From Dasypus novemcinctus (lineage: Eukaryota; Chordata; Mammalia; Cingulata; Dasypodidae), in assembly GCF_030445035.2 (NCBI RefSeq), contig NC_080695.1:1395531-1459530 (forward strand): 64,000 bases of DNA, written 5' to 3'. The translations under genes were made by a program, and so were the position numbers. Numbering within the stretch: position 1 is the stretch's first letter; each line of letters starts with the position of its first letter. Shown in pieces: positions 57,091 through 64,000 of the stretch. The notes under the pieces are model-generated. The model had not been told where the DNA came from, ran no database searches, and saw only the letters and a list, made by a program, of their open reading frames with translations.

Positions 57091-57869
57091 GTGAGTAGGA
57101 CCTCGGGGCGCCTGCATGCGGTCTGCCGGGAGGGCTGGGGTCCTGCCAGCGGGTGGCGGGGTCTTCTGGAACAATTCAGGACTGTGCCGCGAGGCTGGGC
57201 TGGGGTGCAGATGGCTGGGTGCCTTTGGGAACAAGTCCCCGGTTCTGTTTGGAGCGGTGTGTCCCCACAGCGAGACTCCTTGTCAGCCACCTGAGGGGGT
57301 CTGGGAGCGTTTGGAGGCCCTCTGCTGTTCCTCCCTTTCCCAGGGAGTTCTTCCCACCCTCTCCCCGCCGGCCAGGGGCATGGCCCCGGAGCTTTGAGTC
57401 CACCGTGGAGGCTGCAGGGGCGCTGCCGGAAGCCCGTGGGGCTCGTGTGGGGCACGGGGGCTGGAGGTGCAGTGCCGTCTGAACGGGTCAGGGGGTCAGG
57501 TGACGGGCCTGTGTGGCAGCCCAGAGGGCTCTGTAAGGAAACATGGCCTTCGAGAGGCGGTGGGGCGCGGGGGCGCAGCTGCCGCTCTGCCAGCTGGCCT
57601 TCCTGCCCGGAAGGCACGGGCAGCTGCGAGGCTTGTGTGCGGGAGACGGGCGGGAAGTAGCGCAGCTCAAGGCCGACCTCGGGTGCTGGCAGCTCCCCTT
57701 CACCAAGTCCACAGCCAGGCGCCCGGCACCCCCTGGGGCAGGGACGTCCTGGCGCCCTGTGAGGCCTGGAGCAGCCGGCCTGCGGTGTCCGGGTGGGAAT
57801 GCTGGGGGCTCTGTGCCTGGCGCTGAGCTTCTCCATCCCACCTCCAGGTGCCCGAGGTCGTAGAGAATT

Positions 57870-58245
57870 TAAAATTTTTTCTTGTAACTTTTTAAAAATT
57901 CGCCCCGCCCTCCTGCCCCGTGCTTGCACTCACTGTCTATATCCACTCACTGTATGTTCTTCTGTGTTTGCTTATGTTTCCTTCTAGTCTTTCTCTTTAG
58001 GAGGAACCGGGAACCAATCCCGGGACCTCCAACATGGGAGAGAGGCGCTCAATTGCTTGACCACCTCAGCTCCTGGTCTGCTGCGTAGCTCACTGTCTCT
58101 CCAGGGCGTCCCCCTTTGTGTTATCTTGCTGCATCAGCTCTCTGCGGCATGGCCCAGCTTGCCCGCACCAGGAGGCCGTGGGAATTGATCCCGGGACCTC
58201 CCATGTGGTAGACGGGTGCCCAGTTGCTTGAGCCACCTCTGCTTC
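57870..58245 (-). repeat. DAS-type SINE, dimer-like
   Basis: AT-rich tail at 57866-57900, then two head-like blocks: 'gggacctccaacatgggaga' near 58021 and 'gggacctcccatgtggtaga' near 58193, the second followed by 'gccacctctgcttcccc'. Orientation is right to left. Confidence 0.8.
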
Positions 58246-61204
58246 CCCTGAAGGACGTGTTTTAAGATTAAGAGCTGGGGGAGGGCCCTGAGCGCCCAGG
58301 CGGCAGATTCGGGATGAGGTTGTGCTGATTTTGACTGAGCGGCACAAAGTCCTGCCAGCCTTGGGGGCGCCTGCCTCGTAGCGCCGCCTCCTCTGCCTCA
58401 GAGGCTCTGTTGCTCCCTGCCCCTGCTCTCCTGCACACGTGGGCCGGCGTGGCCAGCCAGCGTGGCTGCTCGCGGCCTACGTTCCTGCAGAGCCCAGGCC
58501 CAGGGCAGGCAGGCAGGACAAGGCTGCGAGAGGCCCTGGGGACAGCGCCTTTGCAGCCACAGCAGGCCCTGACAGCGGCCCCGCGGGACTGCCCCAGAAC
58601 GCCCACTGCTCTGTGCCCGCCTCCCCTCAGGGCGCTGTGGGGCCCGCGCCTTGCCCCTTGCTGCTCCAGGCGGTGCTGGGTGCGTGCCCGGGTGGCAGAG
58701 CCGCTCTCCTGCAGGCTCGGGCAAGGCCGCGTCCTCCAGGCCGTTGACCAGCGTGCAGCCTGCGGCCACCTTCCATCTCTTGGGTCCCGGAGCTGTTTTG
58801 AGCACAGGAAGGCCTGGAGCCACGTGTGTCTGCGCTGGCCTAGAGGCTGATATGCTTTGAGGCCTCATGATTTTAGCCCAAACCAGAGGTGAGAGTTTCC
58901 GGTCCCATTTAGCAGATCCACAGACGGGGAGCCCAGAGCCGCTGGCCTGCTGGACACCGACTCGACTTGTGAGACGGGACCCGGCCACGTGCTGCTGTGC
59001 TAGCACCTGCGAAACGTGTCTTGTCCTTGAGTTTTTACGGCCGTGTCTAGGCCTGTAGTCAGGAAAGACCACCGTGTCCAGCTGGAGATTCTGAGCCCAG
59101 TCTGGGTGCGCGTGGCTAACAGCGCAGGCTCGTTGTCTCTTCCCTGGGACAGCAGTTGTGCCCGCGTCTTCCTGGGTGTGCTAGCACAGTGGGGCTCTAA
59201 CGAACACACTCCCTAAAGTAAAATAAAACAAATCTTACCAGAAATGACGCCTGAAAAGTGTGAAAAATACAGCGGCCAACACTTGAGGTGGGTAGTTCAG
59301 CTCCCTCCGTCTCGCCTGGAGCCAGTGTTGCCGCGGCCTGCACAGCCACCCGCTCGCGAGGGCAGGCGCCGTGCTCGGGATGGTTTTCGGTCTACACCTG
59401 TCTCTGGGTCCCCGACGCCCTGGCAGGTGGTCATCGGAGGTGGCAGAGCAGGAGGGCAAGGGAGCCGTGGGGCTTGTGGAGGAGAGGAGCGCGCCCCTCA
59501 GGAGGAAGTGGGCCTCTTGATCTCACAAACAAATCTAGACACAATTTATTCCTTTTATGTCCTGTTTGTTTTCAGTTGAGAGAGTAGAATATTTATTTTG
59601 GGCCTAAGATGCTCTGATAATGGGGACTGTTGACTGAAGGGCTCTTTCAACTTCTGTCCAGCTGGCGCCCTGTGGCGCAGAGAGGAAGCCCCATGGGGCG
59701 AGGGGACGCCAGGCAGGTGGCAGTCCAGCTGCTGCGCCGCGTGGCTCCTGCAGAACGTGCCTTCTCTGCACAGCGCGTGTGGCTGGAGTGGCGTCTGGAA
59801 GGGCAGTCGTCATGACTCTGGCAGTGGCTGCGTCCCTGAGGTGACCGTAGCGTCCCTCCTGAGCTCCTTCCTGCCCTTCTCGGAGGTGGTCGCTCGTCCA
59901 GCTGCTCCCTGGCTCAGGCCAGTGTCCACAGGGAAGTCCCAGGTGTCAGAGAGAAACCTCCTCAGCTCTGGGCGAGGCAGGTGCGGTGTGCCGTGCGACC
60001 CGCGGTGCTTTGGGTCCCCAGCACTGCCGCGTGGGCTGGAGTCAGGCAGCCTCGTGCAGACACGGCGTGGCCGGAGTAGCCCCACCCCTTCGTTCCTGAG
60101 CCTCGCCTGCCCTCCCTGCCCTCCAGGCATTGGCAGCGCCCACCGTGCACGGATGCCCGGGAGCCCGGGAACCTGTTGCCGCATGACGGCCAGCCAAGGT
60201 GCTCCCGCCCCGCGGGAGGCTGCTCTGCCCGGGGCGTGGCTGGAGCCTGGAGGAGGTGCTTCCCAGAGTAGCAGCCACCGGCCTCAGTGCTGAGAGGCGC
60301 AGGCTTTGTGCTTTTCAGGGCACCTCAAGGCCACGTTTTCTTAACGGACTGTCTCGCGATAGAGTGGGTGCTATGATAGAAGGAGCAGGTGCAGTGTGCT
60401 GACGCTGCACCCCATCCTGCAGAGCAGGCACGTGGGGCAGGAGGCGCCCTTGCGGGGGGTCCCTAATTCTCTGCCCCACACACCATGGACCCCACGCCAT
60501 GTCCCACACTGAGGCCCCCCAGGCCACAGGCCACCTAAACCACGGGCCGTCCCAGGCCACAGGCCATCTGCACCAGGCACCCATCCTGGCCGTGGTCAGC
60601 CGTCAGCGTCCTCTGCTCAGCTCCGCTCCCTGAGCTTCAGGCGCAGATACCGGCACGTGGTGTGGTGCCAGGCGGGCAGGGCAGGAGGGGCTGGGTGGGC
60701 GCCAGGAGGCCACGCTGGGCATTGTGGGGCAGGAGTCGGGGACCAGCAGCGCCTCTGCCCTGGGCCAGTCCTCTGCCCATGGGCGCTCTCACTGGCGTCT
60801 GCTTGCCGGTCAGAGGTGGGCGAGTAAACCTGGCACAGGCAGACAGTCCACCTCAGCCAGCGTCAGTGCGTGCTCCTTGCACTGCCCCTCTGATGCCCCA
60901 GGTCCTTCCACGCATCGCCAAGGGTCAGCATGCCTAGATGTGTCCTTTCTTAGCGCGCGGGACCCAAGCGGGAGACCCAGGACTCGTTCTCAATTCTGCC
61001 TCTTCCCTTGCATTTCATCAACCTCTACAGCCCCCTGGTTTCCCACAAAGTGTTTCCGGAACCTTTCTCCACCGGCAGTGCCAAGCCTGATCCTATTCCT
61101 GACGGCCGCCCCCTCTTCTCGCCTCATTCCAGTGCCCTCAGGCCTCTTGTTGGTTCACGAGTGGACAAGGTGGCCAGGGTGCCGTGGGGCCAGCTGTGCC
61201 TTTG

Positions 61205-61245
61205 GTTCCTGCCGTTCCTGTCATTCCTGTCATTCCTGTCATGAG
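61205..61245. repeat. Short 'ttcctgtcat' tandem repeat
   Basis: Four consecutive near-identical units: 'ttcctgccg', 'ttcctgtca', 'ttcctgtca', 'ttcctgtca', a 9-bp period. Confidence 0.85.
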
Positions 61246-63029
61246 CAGCCAGAGCACATCTCCCCAGTGTCCACTGGCCAGCGCTCTGGACTGCAAACCC
61301 TTCGTCTACTCCTGGCTCCTGCTGCCCGCTGCTCTCCCGTTTGAGACGAGAGCCGGGCGCCTCCTGTGCCCACGCCCCAGAGCTGCGCTTGGCGCCTCGG
61401 GCCCAGCTGCTGCTGAGTGCCTCCGGGAGAGCAGACGCTCCCCGTCCTGTCAGGAGCCCCTGCCCACCTGTGCTGGGGTGCGCTTGTTAGAGGGCAGGCG
61501 GCTGGCGTCGGCCCAGAAGCCCTGCCCGCAGGAGGGCCGCAGGGCGGGCTGCAGGCTGCGTGCCCAGGGCCAGAGGCACGGGTACTCACCCAGTGGGGCC
61601 GGGGCGGCGCCGGGTGCGGGGCGTGTTGCCGACAGCGGCTTTCTGCCGCGGAGCCGCCTTTCCTCCCTCTCAGCAGGGCCCGGCTGAAGCGGGCGCTCTG
61701 CAGGCGCTCGTCAAGAACCTGAGTGCATCTGCCTCGAGCCTCATCCCTGCCCCAGCGCTGCGCGCACCTGGGAGCTCGTCAGGTGCTGAAGAGACGCTGG
61801 AGCAGGGTGCAAGCGTCACCGTGGCAAGACCGCGCCCCTCACCCACACCCTGTTCCTGAAAACAAACATCCCTTTCGACAACTGGCAGAGACCCGCTGTG
61901 ACTGCTGCTGGGACAGGCGCGGTCGTGCCCTGAGCCCCTGTGGTCCAAGCTACGTGCAGGCTGGCGGTCTCGGGGCCATGGCCTGGCCCCCATCCTGTTC
62001 TGCCACTTCTGGGTTGTGCCTAAGTCATCCGTCACCCTGTGTCGCTCTCCCCGTCCGTGATGGGCAGCAGCCGCCCTCCAAGGTGGGGGGCGTGGGTTAC
62101 TGCGGCCCCGGGGTGGCAGCCGCCTCGACTGGTGCTGTGCTGCCCCACTGGCGGCCGTGTGTGCGGGCCGTGCTGTCAGCAGGCCTCGGGCAGGCCCTCC
62201 CAGCTCAGCACACCAGACCCGAAGGGCGAGGGGGTCCTGGGGGTGGAGCCAGCGCCAAAATGGCCAGGCTGTCCTCCAGGCGGACTCACGACTGGGTGCC
62301 TGAACCCTGTCCCTGAGCCCCGCCACTGCTGCATGGACCAGCTGGGCTGAAGCTCAGGGCTCTGCCCTGTGCAGAGGACACAGCGTGCCCCTCCTGGTGG
62401 GACCCTTGGTGCCTTGGCGTTTTGTGTCTTTGCTTTGCAGGCAAGGCCGGTGATGGCTTCCTGATCTGCCCAACCCTCCCTGCTGCTTGGCACCTGGGCT
62501 TTTTAACATCAGAAGCGTGGCCTTCGGGCACTTCAGGCCTGGGGGGAGCTTGTGGAGCTGGAAGCCCGCCCGCCTGCCCGCTTTTGCCTGTCACACTCCC
62601 GTGAGTGTGTGCGGGTCTCATGTCCTGCTGGTGCAGGATGGCCCTTGTGCTTCGGAGCGCTGGGTCATGCCCTGGCACCCTTGTTCCGTCCAGGACCCGC
62701 TGAGGCCCCCGCCTGGCGTTGGGCCCCTTGCCTGTGGCACTGCGGCAGTGTGGGTGACTGTCCCACAGCTGGGCCCTGTCGGTGTTTTTCCCTTGGCCCT
62801 GGGAGGACGAGCAGAGGCGAGGCCTTCTCATTGCACCACCTCCGCACGCGCCGACACCCGATCCTCCCTGTGCAGCCGTCCTGGAGCGCCCGGCTGGGGT
62901 TGCGCTTGCCAGCCCCCCCAGGTGCTCTTTCCCCCTCCTGTTCCCACCAGCCTCCTGCAGCGAGCGGCTTGTGCTCTTGCAGTACAGTTCTCACAGTGCT
63001 CCTTCCTGATCCCTTGGCCTCCTAACTGG

Positions 63030-64000
63030 TGGTGTGGATTTTTAAAATTTGTTTGCATTAAGGTTTATTGTTTGTGCTGTAAACTGACGGTGAGTTTGGA
63101 CAAATGCTCGCTGTCTCGACTTACCCTCACACAGAATAACTTCACTGCCCCAAGAAATCCCCACGCTGGAGCCCTTCTCCCCCCCAAGCCCCTGCCAACC
63201 GCCGATGGGTTTGCCGTCTCTGTGGTGTGGCCTTTCCTGGGAGGTCGAAGGAGACAGTGAGCAGCTCTTCCAGACGACTGGCTTCTTGCACTTAGCGTTT
63301 AAGCCTCTGCCATCTCTTTTGTTTTCCTTAAGATTTATTTTATTTATTTCTCCGCACTTCCTTGTTGTTTGCACTTGCTGTCTTTTCATCTTCCTTGTAT
63401 CTTTAGGAGACACCAGGATCTGAACCTGGGACCTCCAATATGGGAGGGAGGCACCTAATTGCTTGAGCCACGTTACCTGCTTTGTTGTGTCTCTCATTGT
63501 GTTTTTCTTTTTTTTTGTCCTTTGTTGCATCAGCTGGCTCTCTTCTTCAGGAGGCACCAGGACTGAACACAGTCCTCCCGTGTGGTAGGTGGGGGCTCAA
63601 TCGCTTAAGCCACATCTGCTTCCCATCTTCCATATCTTTTTGTGGTTTGATAGCTTATTTATTTTTATTTTCTTTTTCTGTTTTTGTTGTTTTGTTGTTG
63701 TTGGGGTTCTTCTTCAGTATTGTATTGGCTTATTTTGGACCTTTCATATCTTTATATAAGCTTTAGAATCAGTTTGTTGATGTCTTTTTTTTTTTAATTT
63801 ATTAGTACAAAGTAGCTTGCTGGAATTTTGATTGAGAATATACTGAATGTATAGCCCATGTTGGGAAGAATTAACATCTTAACAATATTGAGTCTTCCAA
63901 TCCATGAACATAGAGTATCTATTTATTTAGATGGTCTTTGATTTTCTTCATCAATGTTTGGTAGTTTTCCGTATGTAGGTAGTATGCTTATTTTATTAGT
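63030..64000 (-). repeat. Truncated L1, antisense, including an ORF2 fragment
   Basis: The left part (63030-63330) follows the antisense L1 3' region. After the SINE it resumes at 63626 with 'catatctttttgtggtttga'. From about 63770 the plus strand reads 'tagcttgctggaattttgat', 'gggaagaattaacatcttaa' and 'aatattgagtcttccaatcc', the reverse complement of the L1 ORF2 segment that encodes a KM-ILP type motif. The element runs off the right edge. Confidence 0.8.
63330..63625 (-). repeat. DAS-type SINE inserted in L1
   Basis: The plus strand starts with the tail 'taagatttattttatttatt'. It contains 'gggacctccaatatgggagg' near 63429 and a second head block 'cctcccgtgtggtaggtggg' near 63573, ending 'agccacatctgcttccc'. 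L1 sequence flanks both sides. Confidence 0.82.

Larger units (their letters stand above)
57091..64000 (+). other. LMF1 intron 2, left part
   Basis: Starts with the donor GTGAGT and runs off the right edge. It contains DAS SINEs at 57870-58245 and 63330-63625, an L1 from 63030 to the edge, and GC-rich unique DNA between 58250 and 63030 in which I recognise no exon. A short 'ttcctgtcat' repeat lies at 61205-61245. Confidence 0.8.

Noticed and set aside
57091-64000. LMF1 exon 3
   Set aside because: Searched for the YSFGWESQLLETG-type sequence in the listed plus-strand frames and did not find it.

Overview
The window is mammalian nuclear DNA, very GC-rich, with introns, CpG islands and retrotransposons. 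The best organism clue is a set of tRNA-derived SINEs. Their promoter heads (the + strand copy at 45562; minus strand copies ending at 9226, 49441, 58245 and 63625) match the tRNA-Ala-like head of the armadillo DAS SINEs. I infer Dasypus or a close xenarthran. The gene order agrees with the distal human 16p13.3 region.

Only two protein-coding genes can be supported, and they are divergent (head to head). SOX8 lies on the minus strand at 35762-38363 as three exons. LMF1 lies on the plus strand; exon 1 (48031-48223) and exon 2 (56781-57090) are present and the remaining exons lie past the right edge. About 9.7 kb separates the two start codons, including a CpG island at each promoter. SOX8 is a SOXE transcription factor. 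LMF1 is an endoplasmic reticulum membrane chaperone for lipases. They are neighbours but have no known shared pathway.

Layout: 1-34 kb is gene-free DNA downstream of SOX8, corresponding to the human SOX8-SSTR5 interval. It holds long simple arrays (CAY trinucleotides at 1-1037; octamers at 14.6-15.2 kb; tetramers at 17.7-18.4 and 29.0-29.4 kb), minisatellites, old interspersed repeats, and several short AT-rich islands that look like conserved enhancers. SOX8 with its 3' UTR and CpG island fills 34.5-38.8 kb. From 38.8 to 47.7 kb is the intergenic spacer. The LMF1 promoter, exon 1, an 8.5 kb intron full of L1 and SINE insertions plus a long minisatellite, exon 2 and part of intron 2 fill the rest.

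The most consequential observation is in SOX8 exon 2. Between plausible splice sites it is 204 nt, one base out of phase with exon 3, and the frame reaches a stop right after the HMG box. It also lacks about a dozen residues of linker relative to human SOX8. This may be an assembly error in a GC-rich exon or a real lesion. Most long open frames elsewhere are by-products of GC richness or of tandem repeats and were not called. I found no convincing new gene system.
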